37,681 bases of DNA from an uncultured Acidobacteriia bacterium (GCA_903909435.1 CAIVVT010000276.1:1-37681); one strand, 5' to 3'. Counted from the stretch's first letter, positions 15,039-21,696 are shown. The notes: generated by a model not told the origin, from the sequence alone. Translations and numbers: made by a program.

Positions 15039-15260
15039 TCACGAGGCGCGCTCCTTCTCGGCGAGCCTCGCCAGCGCCGGAAGGTCAGAATCCACCACGC
15101 CGACAAGCGGCCCGATCTTCACCTGCAAATGCCGGTGAATATCCAGCGCCGTGCTCAGGGATGGCTGGCGCTTCCGGTTCGCGATCTGGCTGGCGTACGA
15201 CGCGCTGATGCCGATGCTCCGAAGCCGGGCGGCAAACGCTTTGGGTTCGAGGTCATCCAT
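15039..15260 (-). CDS. XRE/Cro-type regulator, leftward (73 aa)
   Basis: From ATG 15260 the product MDDLEPKAFAARLRSIGISA contains an HTH at about residues 18-40 (SASYASQIANRKRQPSLSTA). The ATG has no ribosome-binding site; the candidate promoter (TTGAAA at 15295-15290, AACTAT at 15271-15266) would start RNA at about 15259-15260, giving a leaderless message like some lambdoid regulator genes. A 17-bp operator lies inside that promoter. A Cro-like or lytic regulator is the best guess. TTG 15278 is a less likely longer start. Confidence 0.75.
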   Translation of the reverse strand: MDDLEPKAFAARLRSIGISASYASQIANRKRQPSLSTALDIHRHLQVKIGPLVGVVDSDLPALARLAEKERAS

Positions 15261-15265
15261 GGCCG

Positions 15266-15295
15266 ATAGTTTGCACAATGCAAACCGGATTTCAA
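15266..15295 (-). promoter_or_regulatory. Candidate leftward switch promoter with embedded operator
   Basis: On the minus strand -35 TTGAAA (15295-15290) is separated by 18 bases from -10-like AACTAT (15271-15266). The spacer contains the palindrome 15269-15285, four bases from the -35. This geometry matches the rightward promoter at 16023-16051, which supports both assignments. Confidence 0.5.
15269..15285. promoter_or_regulatory. Switch operator O1 (17 bp)
   Basis: GTTTGCACAATGCAAAC is a palindrome with 7-base arms. Two related 17-mers occur at 15999-16015 and 16034-16050 (shared form GTTTGC-N5-GCAAAC). It lies upstream of the leftward XRE gene. A further half-site, TGCAAAC (15348-15354), abuts the ATG of the rightward XRE gene. 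Confidence 0.8.
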
Positions 15296-15354
15296 GCGGA
15301 AAGGTTTACAGTCCGCGCAACGACTTTCAGGGTGCGCCCGCGCAGACTGCAAAC

Positions 15355-15669
15355 ATGGCTAAGACCGCCGATCCGAACCATTTGCGCGCATGGCGTGACT
15401 TCCGCAAGCTGACCCAGGAACAGCTCGCGGAAAGCGTCGGCACGACGAAGGCAGTGATTAGCCTGCTAGAATCCGGCGACCGTCAGCTATCGTCCAAATG
15501 GTTGCGGCGTCTGGCGCCTGCCCTCAACACGCGGCCCGGCTTCCTCCTAGACTTCGACCCAGAGGACATGGACCAGGAAATGCTGAGCGCCATTCTGGCC
15601 GTGCCGAAGTCCAGCCGCGAACAGGCGATCAAGGTGCTCAAAGCCTTCGGGACCGGCACGAATGGCTAG
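15355..15669 (+). CDS. XRE-family repressor-like protein, rightward (104 aa)
   Basis: The product MAKTADPNHLRAWRDFRKLT has a clear XRE HTH at residues 19-43 (LTQEQLAESVGTTKAVISLL) and an acidic/helical C-terminal part (about 60-104) that could mediate dimerisation; no self-cleavage domain is present. It is flanked by the three operators, and an operator half-site touches its ATG, suggesting autoregulation. It has no ribosome-binding site and may be read leaderless. It overlaps a lipoprotein gene by 8 bases. This is the best candidate for the prophage repressor; which XRE protein maintains lysogeny is inferred. Confidence 0.78.
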   Translation: MAKTADPNHLRAWRDFRKLTQEQLAESVGTTKAVISLLESGDRQLSSKWLRRLAPALNTRPGFLLDFDPEDMDQEMLSAILAVPKSSREQAIKVLKAFGTGTNG

Positions 15670-15979
15670 GCGAGCTGGCTTGATCGCCATCGTCGGCGCC
15701 GTGGCGCTATCGTCCTGCACATCAGATCCCGTTCTCTATCAGCGACGAGTGCAAGCCCTGCGCGCGTTCGGACAGTCCATGTCGGCTGCCGGCGCGGCGA
15801 TGGGATCGAGCGAGCAAACCTCGCCACAGCCGCGCCCCGTGATGGGTGGCCAGGTGTGCTTGTTGCAGACCGCCAGGCAATCGACCATGACCAAGGTCTG
15901 CTACTACAACTGCACCGGCACGCTCTACGCTACGACGGTCGGCGCGGCTGACCTTTGCCCGGCGACAATCCAGCCCTAA
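15662..15979 (+). CDS. Phage lipoprotein co-expressed with the repressor (105 aa)
   Basis: The N terminus MARRAGLIAIVGAVALSSC is a lipoprotein signal with lipobox LSSC (lipidated Cys-19). The next residues Thr-Ser-Asp put Asp at +3, so the destination membrane is uncertain. The mature part holds four more Cys (VCLLQ, VCYYNC, LCP), likely disulphide-bonded in the periplasm. It starts inside the end of the repressor-like gene, so it should be made in lysogens. Position and type fit a superinfection-exclusion or surface-conversion protein, as for known phage lipoproteins such as T5 Llp; no sequence relation to Llp is claimed. Confidence 0.72.
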   Translation: MARRAGLIAIVGAVALSSCTSDPVLYQRRVQALRAFGQSMSAAGAAMGSSEQTSPQPRPVMGGQVCLLQTARQSTMTKVCYYNCTGTLYATTVGAADLCPATIQP

Positions 15980-15998
15980 ACACCGCCCGCCGAAATCA

Positions 15999-16015
15999 GT
16001 TTGCGTGTTGCAAAC
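15999..16015. promoter_or_regulatory. Switch operator O2 (17 bp)
   Basis: GTTTGCGTGTTGCAAAC has 6-base symmetric arms. It lies just upstream of the early rightward promoter, 35 bp centre-to-centre from O3, which would allow cooperative repressor binding. Confidence 0.8.
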
Positions 16016-16022
16016 TTTCCGA

Positions 16023-16051
16023 TTGACAGCAGGGTTTGCGAATTGCAAACT
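16023..16051 (+). promoter_or_regulatory. Candidate early rightward promoter
   Basis: A consensus -35 TTGACA (16023-16028) is followed after 17 bases by CAAACT (16046-16051), a weak -10. Operator O3 fills the spacer, beginning 5 bases after the -35, as at the leftward promoter. A short leader with GGAGAG (16064-16069) then leads to ATG 16075. This would drive the whole early arm. Confidence 0.62.
16034..16050. promoter_or_regulatory. Switch operator O3 (17 bp)
   Basis: GTTTGCGAATTGCAAAC is a palindrome with arms of 8 bases around one central base. It occupies the spacer of the early promoter, so bound repressor would block RNA polymerase. Confidence 0.82.
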
Positions 16052-16074
16052 CTCCTCACACACGGAGAGCGCAC

Positions 16075-16350
16075 ATGCCCTACGACATCGAACCCCTAAC
16101 CGAGTTCCGCGGCAAAAACCCGATCGCTCGGGAAGCGGACATCATGAAGCTCGACGGCATTGGTTCATCCATCGCCGCCCTGGCCCACGCCATCGCCAAG
16201 ATCGGCCCGACCATCGAAGGCTGCGATTTCATCGGTGACGCCGACGAGATGGCCGAGCGGATGCTGGAGGGCTTGGACCTCTGCTTCGACGCTCATTCGT
16301 ATCGTCTGATCCTCGACGGGATGCGCGGTGCGTTGCGGGGGAGGGTCTGA
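16075..16350 (+). CDS. First early gene, hypothetical protein (91 aa)
   Basis: ATG 16075 with GGAGAG five bases upstream. The product, MPYDIEPLTEFRGKNPIARE and onwards, is helical and mildly acidic (EADIMKLDGIGSSIAALAHA, LEGLDLCFDAHSYRLILDGM). No recognised family. As the first gene behind the repressed promoter it would be the earliest product after induction. A longer in-frame start would lie inside operator O3 and is rejected. Confidence 0.7.
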   Translation: MPYDIEPLTEFRGKNPIAREADIMKLDGIGSSIAALAHAIAKIGPTIEGCDFIGDADEMAERMLEGLDLCFDAHSYRLILDGMRGALRGRV

Positions 16351-16556
16351 TGGCTCCCAACCGCGCCGCTCAATACCGCACCGTTCCGCTGATCGTATCC
16401 CCCGGCATGGACGGCTACCGCCTCGCCCTGGCCGCTGGGATCACCTTCGAGACCGTCGCCACCTTCCCCACGCTGGACCTCGCCCATGCCGCTTACAAGG
16501 CCGCAATGGAGCTTTCCGGCGCCCAGACCTCGAACCATCGGGAGCTGGGCCAATGA
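16350..16556 (+). CDS. Hypothetical early protein (68 aa)
   Basis: ATG overlaps the preceding stop by one base (TGATG). The product contains AAQYRTVPLIVSPGMDGYRL and LAHAAYKAAMELSGAQ, a small alpha/beta pattern. Unknown function. Confidence 0.62.
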   Translation: MAPNRAAQYRTVPLIVSPGMDGYRLALAAGITFETVATFPTLDLAHAAYKAAMELSGAQTSNHRELGQ

Positions 16557-16756
16557 TCGGCAACTCCGTCCCCCGCATGGACCTCGCCGCCATCATCCGC
16601 CCCGGCGCTGATCTCGGCATTACCTGCAAGACCCCCGACGCGACCGAACGTCAGGCCGCACATACCGCCGCTCAACGCCTGCAAGCCCAATGGCTCGCCG
16701 CTCAGAGCGACATTGAAGCCGCCATCTATCAGGCGAAGCTGGAGCAACTGCCTTGA
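16553..16756 (+). CDS. Hypothetical early protein (67 aa)
   Basis: ATG 16553 overlaps the previous stop (ATGA). The product has a helical C terminus (ERQAAHTAAQRLQAQWLAAQ). It is coupled to the Rad52-like gene that follows by TTGA. Unknown function, possibly linked to recombination by context. Confidence 0.6.
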   Translation: MIGNSVPRMDLAAIIRPGADLGITCKTPDATERQAAHTAAQRLQAQWLAAQSDIEAAIYQAKLEQLP

Positions 16757-17529
16757 ACGCGCCCGCCAAGATCGCGCCGGAAACCAGCGCGCCTATCGAT
16801 CCGCTCGCCAAAATGCGTGAGCCTTTCCCCGATCACCAGATCAGCAAGCTCCCGAAGGAAACCGGCGCGCAGGCCAAGCAGCGTAAGGCCGATCAGGAGG
16901 CCGGGAAATGGCCCGCGAAATGCCCCGTCTGTGAAGGCTTCCACCACCCAAGAGCCGTGCACCTGGACTATGTCGGCCACGCCGCGCTGACGGATCGCCT
17001 GCTGGATACCGACCCGAATTGGTCATGGGAGCCGGTGGCTTTAGGGCCGGACGGCTTGCCGGCCCTGGACCGCAACGGCGGCCTGTGGATCAGGCTTACG
17101 GTCTGCGGCGTGACCCGCCTTGGCTATGGCGACGCTGATGGAAAGACGGGCGGTAACGCCGTCAAGGAAGCGATCGGGGACGCTCTCCGCAACGCCGCGA
17201 TGCGCTTCGGCGCGGCCCTTGACCTCTGGCACAAGGGCGACCTGCACGTCGAGAGCGAGGAGAGCGCCGCGCCCACGCGCAACGCCGCTGACATGGCGAT
17301 CCAGCTCCTGCGTGGATGCGGCGACGCCGGGCTGTTCAAAGAGGCCTGGGCGAAGAATTTCGAGGGCTGGAAACAGCTTCTTTCGCCGGATGATTACAAG
17401 CGCGTTCAGGCCGTCAAGGCCGAGATTGTCGCCAAGTTCGTCCGCGATGCCGATGAGGCCAAGGCGCGGGAGCCGAAGCCCGATCCGGCTGGCGCCTTCG
17501 ACATCACTGACGATGAGATTCCGTTCTAG
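16753..17529 (+). CDS. Rad52/Sak-type single-strand annealing protein
   Basis: This 258-residue protein has a conserved opening (FPDHQISKLPKETGAQAKQR), then a small Cys/His segment (CPVCEGFHH, residues 57-65) and the Rad52/DdrA-like core. The core includes HLDYVGHAALTDRLLDTDPN, a central LTVCGVTRLGYGDA and the hallmark EAIGDALRNAAMRFGAALDL. Such proteins anneal single strands during phage recombination. The C terminus ends ITDDEIPF, an acidic aromatic tail like those that bind single-strand-binding protein. The TTG start is fixed by TTGA coupling. Confidence 0.75.
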   Translation: MNAPAKIAPETSAPIDPLAKMREPFPDHQISKLPKETGAQAKQRKADQEAGKWPAKCPVCEGFHHPRAVHLDYVGHAALTDRLLDTDPNWSWEPVALGPDGLPALDRNGGLWIRLTVCGVTRLGYGDADGKTGGNAVKEAIGDALRNAAMRFGAALDLWHKGDLHVESEESAAPTRNAADMAIQLLRGCGDAGLFKEAWAKNFEGWKQLLSPDDYKRVQAVKAEIVAKFVRDADEAKAREPKPDPAGAFDITDDEIPF

Positions 17530-17531
17530 TC

Positions 17532-18284
17532 ATGGAACCCGCAACCCTCAACCCCGCGCCGCAAGGCCACAACAACCCGCCCGTCGATCCCTTCGACGCC
17601 CATTCCGCTAACCTCGCCGACTGGATCGAACAGGCCCGGCAATGGCTGGACGGAGCGCCCATCGACAACGTCAAACAGGCCGAGGCGGTGGACACCTTGC
17701 AGGATGCGCTCCGCAAGGGTGTGAAGGCCGCTGACGACGCCCGCAAGGCCGAGAAGAAGCCACACGACGACGCCGGCAAAGCCGTCCAGGCCAAGTGGCT
17801 TCCGATCATCGAGCCCGCTGAGCGCGCCAAGACGACGTGCGACGCGGCCCTGACAAAATGGCGCAACAAGCTCGCCGCCGAACAGGCCGCCGAGGCCAAG
17901 CGTATCCGCGACGAAGCCGACAGGATCGCCCGCGAAGCCGCCGAGGCCGCGCGCCAGGTGGACCGCGCCAACCTTGAGCAGGTCGAGAAGACCGAGGCTG
18001 CACTTCAGACGGCCCAGACCATGACCAAGCAGGCCGACCGCGCCGAGCGGGATCAGGGCAAGAGGCTTGGCCTGCGCGACAACTGGCAAATCACCGGCTT
18101 CGCCGAGACAACCGACGCGGACGGTATGCCGATCGACGGACGCGGGCTGTTGCTTCGCCACTACCTCAAGACGCGGCCGGAAGAGTTGGTGGAAGCCTGC
18201 CTTCAACTTGCCCGCCGGGACGTGCTGAACGGCACACGCGCCATCCCCGGCCTCAGCATCGAAAACCTCCGCAAGGCCGCCTGA
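17532..18284 (+). CDS. Coiled-coil protein partnered with the annealase (250 aa)
   Basis: Residues about 55-185 are a long Ala/Glu/Lys/Arg-rich coiled coil (KRIRDEADRIAREAAEAARQ). The N terminus has NPAPQGHNNPP and the C terminus a small ordered domain (LRDNWQITGFAETTDADGMP, LRRHY-like stretch, IPGLSIENLRKAA). Proteins with the 'GHNNPP' start and a coiled coil commonly sit next to phage recombination genes; their biochemical role is unclear. It begins two bases after the annealase stop. Confidence 0.65.
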   Translation: MEPATLNPAPQGHNNPPVDPFDAHSANLADWIEQARQWLDGAPIDNVKQAEAVDTLQDALRKGVKAADDARKAEKKPHDDAGKAVQAKWLPIIEPAERAKTTCDAALTKWRNKLAAEQAAEAKRIRDEADRIAREAAEAARQVDRANLEQVEKTEAALQTAQTMTKQADRAERDQGKRLGLRDNWQITGFAETTDADGMPIDGRGLLLRHYLKTRPEELVEACLQLARRDVLNGTRAIPGLSIENLRKAA

Positions 18285-18320
18285 CCATGCGCCATCCTCT
18301 TCAACCAGCAGCAACGGGAG

Positions 18321-18345
18321 CGGGGGGCGTTAGCAGCGCCTCCCG
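18321..18345 (+). promoter_or_regulatory. 9-bp hairpin just upstream of the ninB start
   Basis: CGGGGGGCG-TTAGCAG-CGCCTCCCG forms a 9-bp stem with one G-U pair and a 7-nt loop. It ends nine bases before the ATG of the NinB gene, with no U-run. It fills a 70-bp gap, the largest in this part of the early arm, so it may attenuate transcription or control NinB translation. Confidence 0.5.
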
Positions 18346-18354
18346 AGTTGCCTG

Positions 18355-18750
18355 ATGGCCGCGCTGTTGATCCTCGCTAACCCGGCGATACGGGCGAAGG
18401 CCAAGCATTGGATCGATAAGGCCGATGACTATTCACGCGTGACGTTTGAGGGGCCGAAGCGGACGAGCGATCAAAATAGTAAACTTTGGGCTCTGCTCAC
18501 GGATATTGCTAGTCAAACACTATACCACGGCTTGCGTCTAAAGCCCGAGGATTATAAATTGATCTTCATGAGCGCGCTCAATTCAGAAACCCGTATCGTC
18601 CCGAACTTGGACGGAAATGGTTTCGTCAATCTAGGACGATCCACCAGCCGCCTGAGCAAGGCCGATTTCTCAGACTTGATTGAACTCATCATGGCCTATG
18701 GAGCGCGGGAGGGCGTCGTGTTCTCGGAACCTGAGCGGGTGATGGCATGA
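18355..18750 (+). CDS. ninB: NinB/Orf-family recombination mediator
   Basis: This 131-residue protein matches the lambda NinB (Orf) family: GPKRTSDQNSKLWALLTDIA, HGLRLKPEDYKLIFMSALNS, LGRSTSRLSKADFSDLIELI and GAREGVVFSEPE are in the family order and length. Orf helps load recombinase and can replace RecFOR. Bases about 18470-18610 are much richer in A/T with unusual codons (AAT, AGT, TTA-like choices) compared with the neighbouring genes, suggesting recent acquisition. ATG 18355 lacks a strong ribosome-binding site. Confidence 0.85.
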   Translation: MAALLILANPAIRAKAKHWIDKADDYSRVTFEGPKRTSDQNSKLWALLTDIASQTLYHGLRLKPEDYKLIFMSALNSETRIVPNLDGNGFVNLGRSTSRLSKADFSDLIELIMAYGAREGVVFSEPERVMA

Positions 18751-19130
18751 CCCGCATTGCCCCCAAGTCCGGCGAGCCCGTCGAGCCCACCCCGCGCGGC
18801 GCCATGACCCCGAAGCGCCGGCTAGAGCTGCTGCTGGCCTACGATGGCAAATGCGCCCGCTGCAAGCTGAAGATCAGCGGCATGGGCTGGGTTGCCAACC
18901 ACATCGCCCCCCTGGCCCTCGGCGGCCTGGACGAACTCGGCAACCTCGAACCGCTCCACAAGGACTGCGACCGCGAGGTGACGCCGAACGACCTACGCCG
19001 GATCGCCAAGGCCAAGCGCCAGGCCCGCATGATGGACCCGAGCGAGCCGGGAACCATCAAGAGCCGCGGCTTCGACAGATCTCGCCGCCGCAAGATGAAC
19101 GGAACCGTAGAGATGAGGGAAGAGGGATGA
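18747..19130 (+). CDS. HNH endonuclease
   Basis: This 127-residue protein has the HNH layout: CxxC (Cys-36, Cys-39), NH at 51-52 (VANHIAPLALGGLDELGNLE), Asn-66, and H-x2-C (His-71, Cys-74), followed by a strongly basic tail (IAKAKRQARMMDPSEP). It would bind Zn and cut DNA. It is coupled to ninB by ATGA. A free-standing nuclease in the recombination cluster could process DNA ends; a homing nuclease is less likely as no disrupted gene is seen. Confidence 0.82.
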   Translation: MTRIAPKSGEPVEPTPRGAMTPKRRLELLLAYDGKCARCKLKISGMGWVANHIAPLALGGLDELGNLEPLHKDCDREVTPNDLRRIAKAKRQARMMDPSEPGTIKSRGFDRSRRRKMNGTVEMREEG

Positions 19131-19357
19131 AGGCGCACATATTCCTGACGTTGAGCAGGTCCGGCGTCGTCAAGATGACCAAGGAAAAGCCTAATCTCGC
19201 GCCGGGCCAGCGGCTCGTTCGGCTGACGGTCGAGGTTCCCGACAGCGCGTTTTCGGCGCCCCCAGTGTTGGACGCTGAACTGACGGTCCCGGCGTCGGCG
19301 CTATCGTACCCCGCCAAGGGCGACGCGGTTGCCGTCGAGATTTGGTCCGAGCCATGA
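19127..19357 (+). CDS. Hypothetical early protein (76 aa)
   Basis: ATG 19127 overlaps the HNH stop (ATGA). The product is beta-rich (MKAHIFLTLSRSGVVKMTKE, LVRLTVEVPDSAFSAPPVLD, DAVAVEIWSEP). It resembles short phage proteins of unknown function with this 'V-K-MTK..P.L..gq...L.v.vPd..F' pattern. Confidence 0.62.
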   Translation: MKAHIFLTLSRSGVVKMTKEKPNLAPGQRLVRLTVEVPDSAFSAPPVLDAELTVPASALSYPAKGDAVAVEIWSEP

Positions 19358-19416
19358 GCCATGACCCCCGCAGCCCCACAGACGCGGCGGAAGATTTGGT
19401 GAGAAAGGAAGTATAA
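19354..19416 (+). CDS. Possible 20-residue coupled peptide
   Basis: ATG 19354 overlaps the previous stop (ATGA) and the frame ends in TAA at 19416, overlapping the next ATG (TAATG). The encoded peptide begins MSHDPRSPTDAAEDLV. It exactly bridges two genes and may act mainly to couple translation, or be the remnant of a deleted gene. Confidence 0.35.
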   Translation: MSHDPRSPTDAAEDLVRKEV

Positions 19417-19862
19417 TGGGCTGCGATATCCACTTAAGCTATCAAAGGTGTGTTGCGGGACGTTGGTATGACGTACCCGTCCCGAATGGGGATTATGGCT
19501 TGCCGCTTAACTATCACAGTTACGGCTTGTTTGGGTTTTTGGCTGATGTCCGAAATTACTCGAGGGTCCCTCCCATCGCTGAACCTCGTGGTCTACCTAT
19601 CGATTTTACCGTACGCGAGGATACCTACGTTGGAGATCACTCTTTCAGTTGGTTGAGCATAAATGAACTTCTTGCATACGACTATGATCAGCCTTTTGAA
19701 GACCGCCGTGTGATGCGAGACAACAATGGTGGAGCCTTGGCCGGCCCCGGCGAAGGCAAAATGACGACGTTGCGAGACTTTCTCGGCGATAGTTATTTCG
19801 ATGATCTTCAAACCATGGTGGGCGCGGGCGTTGAGCGCATCGTATTTGGATTCGACTCATGA
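19416..19862 (+). CDS. Conserved phage protein of the MGCDIH type (148 aa)
   Basis: The product begins MGCDIHLSYQRCVAGRWYDV and contains YGLFGFLADVRNYSR, the conserved elements of a phage protein family of unknown function. The sequence is less GC-rich than its surroundings with many A/T-ending codons, so it is likely a recent import. AGGAAG precedes the ATG. It overlaps the downstream gene by ATGA. Confidence 0.75.
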   Translation: MGCDIHLSYQRCVAGRWYDVPVPNGDYGLPLNYHSYGLFGFLADVRNYSRVPPIAEPRGLPIDFTVREDTYVGDHSFSWLSINELLAYDYDQPFEDRRVMRDNNGGALAGPGEGKMTTLRDFLGDSYFDDLQTMVGAGVERIVFGFDS

Positions 19863-20272
19863 CCGAACCAGCCTATTGGAAAGCCCGCGCCCTCGCCGCC
19901 GAGGCCAGGGTAAAAGACCTTGAGCGCATAAGCGAAATAGACGCCAAGGCCCTTGGCTTTGCACAGAACGGTCGCGCCGCCGCCGAGGCCGCCCTCTCCG
20001 CGATCCGCGATAAGCTCAGGCCAGCGGTGAAGGGGGTGAAGGGGGCGACGGGCGGGGAGTGGGAAGCGATCGACCGAGAGATCGGCGGACACCACTTCCA
20101 GTTTGTTCGCGCTCCCGACGTCGTCGTTGAGAACTCGCGAGGGCCCGGCTACGCACAGCAGATTTTATCCGACGAAGACTATCCGACAAAGGGCGGCGAT
20201 ATCGTCTCCATCACCGCCGCCATGAACGCCCTCCGCAGCCGGGAGGTTGTGGCGATTGTGGGCGGGGAGTGA
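19859..20272 (+). CDS. Hypothetical early protein (137 aa)
   Basis: The N-terminal third is a helical region (KARALAAEARVKDLERISEI). A middle beta segment and a C-terminal helix (ITAAMNALRSREVVAIVGGE) follow. No family is recognised. It is coupled on both sides (ATGA and GTGA). Confidence 0.6.
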   Translation: MTEPAYWKARALAAEARVKDLERISEIDAKALGFAQNGRAAAEAALSAIRDKLRPAVKGVKGATGGEWEAIDREIGGHHFQFVRAPDVVVENSRGPGYAQQILSDEDYPTKGGDIVSITAAMNALRSREVVAIVGGE

Positions 20273-20649
20273 GCAGCAAGATGAAGTCATACTATGTCGG
20301 GACCGACGAAAGCGGCTGCATTGTCTACGCCGTGTCAAATGCCCCCGCTCGGCGCATGGGGGCAAACGAACTCGACTCCGAATGGGAATGTGTTGAGTGC
20401 AGGCGCGCGCCTGAGTGGGATAGCCTATATCCGCGCGGCCCGACAAACTCCGATCTGTTCTCGGCCGGATGGAGGTTCGAATGCGCCATCTGTAGATACG
20501 GTACATATTGGGATGACGGCGGCGAACGTGATGGCGCGTTCTACTGCCGTGAGCATCTTGATCCTTACGTCTGGTTAGACCGGTGGCGACCAGCCCTTCG
20601 GCCATCCGACGCTGACTGGAACCCGTACAAATGGCTCATCCCGCTATGA
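20269..20649 (+). CDS. Small Cys-rich, probably zinc-binding protein (126 aa)
   Basis: GTG 20269 overlaps the previous stop; ATG 20281 is an alternative start. The protein has CVEC, CAIC and YCREH motifs (about residues 41-44, 71-74 and 91-95), suggesting a zinc ribbon, and is rich in Trp and Tyr. Codon use is more AT-rich than neighbours. Unknown function. Confidence 0.58.
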   Translation: MSSKMKSYYVGTDESGCIVYAVSNAPARRMGANELDSEWECVECRRAPEWDSLYPRGPTNSDLFSAGWRFECAICRYGTYWDDGGERDGAFYCREHLDPYVWLDRWRPALRPSDADWNPYKWLIPL

Positions 20650-20693
20650 CCACCCTCAACCCCCACCCCGCCGAAGGAGGCGAGAAGACATGA
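20646..20693 (+). CDS. Possible 15-residue coupled peptide
   Basis: ATG 20646 overlaps the preceding stop (ATGA); the 15-codon frame ends in TGA overlapping the next ATG. It includes the ribosome-binding site GAAGGAGGCGAG of the next gene. It is possibly only a translational bridge. Confidence 0.3.
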   Translation: MTTLNPHPAEGGEKT

Positions 20694-20887
20694 GCGGTTT
20701 CCTGCGTCCGAACTATCGCCGCGCCCGTGCACTTGCTTTGGAGATCGAAGCCGCGCGCAATTACCTTCACGAGGCGCGCGGCGACCCAAGCGTAGAGGCC
20801 GCTGAAATCGAGGATTTGAAGGCCGAACTTCATCACCTTGAACACGAGTTTTTCAAAACCGGCGTGACATCGGAGTATGACCTGTGA
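20690..20887 (+). CDS. Small helical protein (65 aa)
   Basis: The strong ribosome-binding site GGAGG precedes ATG 20690. The product is a helical hairpin or coiled coil (RRARALALEIEAARNYLHEA; VEAAEIEDLKAELHHLEHEF). No family is recognised. Confidence 0.6.
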   Translation: MSGFLRPNYRRARALALEIEAARNYLHEARGDPSVEAAEIEDLKAELHHLEHEFFKTGVTSEYDL

Positions 20888-21696
20888 ATAATCTGGACCA
20901 CATCACCGAGCCCCAATGGCGCGCGGCTGAGGACGCTGCGATGGTGTATCTGCCTGGCTGGATGGGGCGATTTCACGCCCACAACATCCTCGAAGCGGGC
21001 CTGTCCGCCCTGCCAGAGCTTGCGCGGCGGGAATACACCCATGATGAGATCGAGCGGGCTGTCAACGCCTTTTACGAATCACCGTGGCCGGTTGAACGAT
21101 CAGCGGCGCAAAACAAATTGGCGGCCATGTGCGCCGCCTTGGCTTCACTCCCCGAACAGACCGCTCCCACCGAGCCAATCACCGAGGCCCCGGTGAGGAT
21201 CACGCTAGCCGATCTTGAGGCCGCGAGCGCCAAGCATGGAATATACCCCGGTTCGCAAGCCTACGCGGCCACCGTGCAGATCATGGACGAATTGGCCCTG
21301 GTGGCTCGGGGCGTAAAATCCGAGGCCCCGGCGAGCGTGACGGTGGAGGAAGCGTTTAGGGCCGGCATCGCGTATGGACGCGCCAGCGTAGACGATCGAT
21401 CCATCTTGTTTAAGGAGAAGGTGGCTGAGGCCATCGCCCGCCTCACCCCCGCGCCGAGCCCCCTCCCGATCAAAGCCCCCACGCCCGACACCCTCGCGGA
21501 TGAGGCGCGCACGGCGGCCTGTCCTGGCTACTGCATAGAACCCACTGACGCGATGTTAGACGCTGGGGCCGCTATGCTCGACGTGAATGACCGGGAGGCC
21601 AGGGAATATGCGCGCGGCGTATATTGGGCGATGGAGAACGCTAGGCTTGCAGGGGACGCCGCCATCACCGCCGCTGAACGGGAGGCGGGAGAGTGA
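20884..21696 (+). CDS. Hypothetical early protein with EPT-x2-ML module (270 aa)
   Basis: GTG 20884 is coupled by GTGA. The protein has an N-terminal region (ITEPQWRAAEDAAMVYLPGW), a Pro-rich middle with HTH-like helices and a C-terminal motif IEPTDAMLDAGAAMLDVNDR. A related motif, EPTETMLHDAFVAM, occurs in the 98-residue gene at 22989, so part of the gene appears duplicated. The function of such 'PT..ML.AG' phage modules is unknown. Confidence 0.62.
   Translation: MNNLDHITEPQWRAAEDAAMVYLPGWMGRFHAHNILEAGLSALPELARREYTHDEIERAVNAFYESPWPVERSAAQNKLAAMCAALASLPEQTAPTEPITEAPVRITLADLEAASAKHGIYPGSQAYAATVQIMDELALVARGVKSEAPASVTVEEAFRAGIAYGRASVDDRSILFKEKVAEAIARLTPAPSPLPIKAPTPDTLADEARTAACPGYCIEPTDAMLDAGAAMLDVNDREAREYARGVYWAMENARLAGDAAITAAEREAGE

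Noticed and set aside
14665..15042. Minus-strand open frame opposite the 88-residue gene
   Set aside because: Ser/Arg-rich with no ribosome-binding site; the plus-strand frame looks protein-like and has GGGGGTGG before ATG.
18747..19130. HNH nuclease as a homing endonuclease or packaging HNH
   Set aside because: It interrupts no gene and is far from the terminase genes; its coupled place behind ninB fits a recombination or general nuclease role better.
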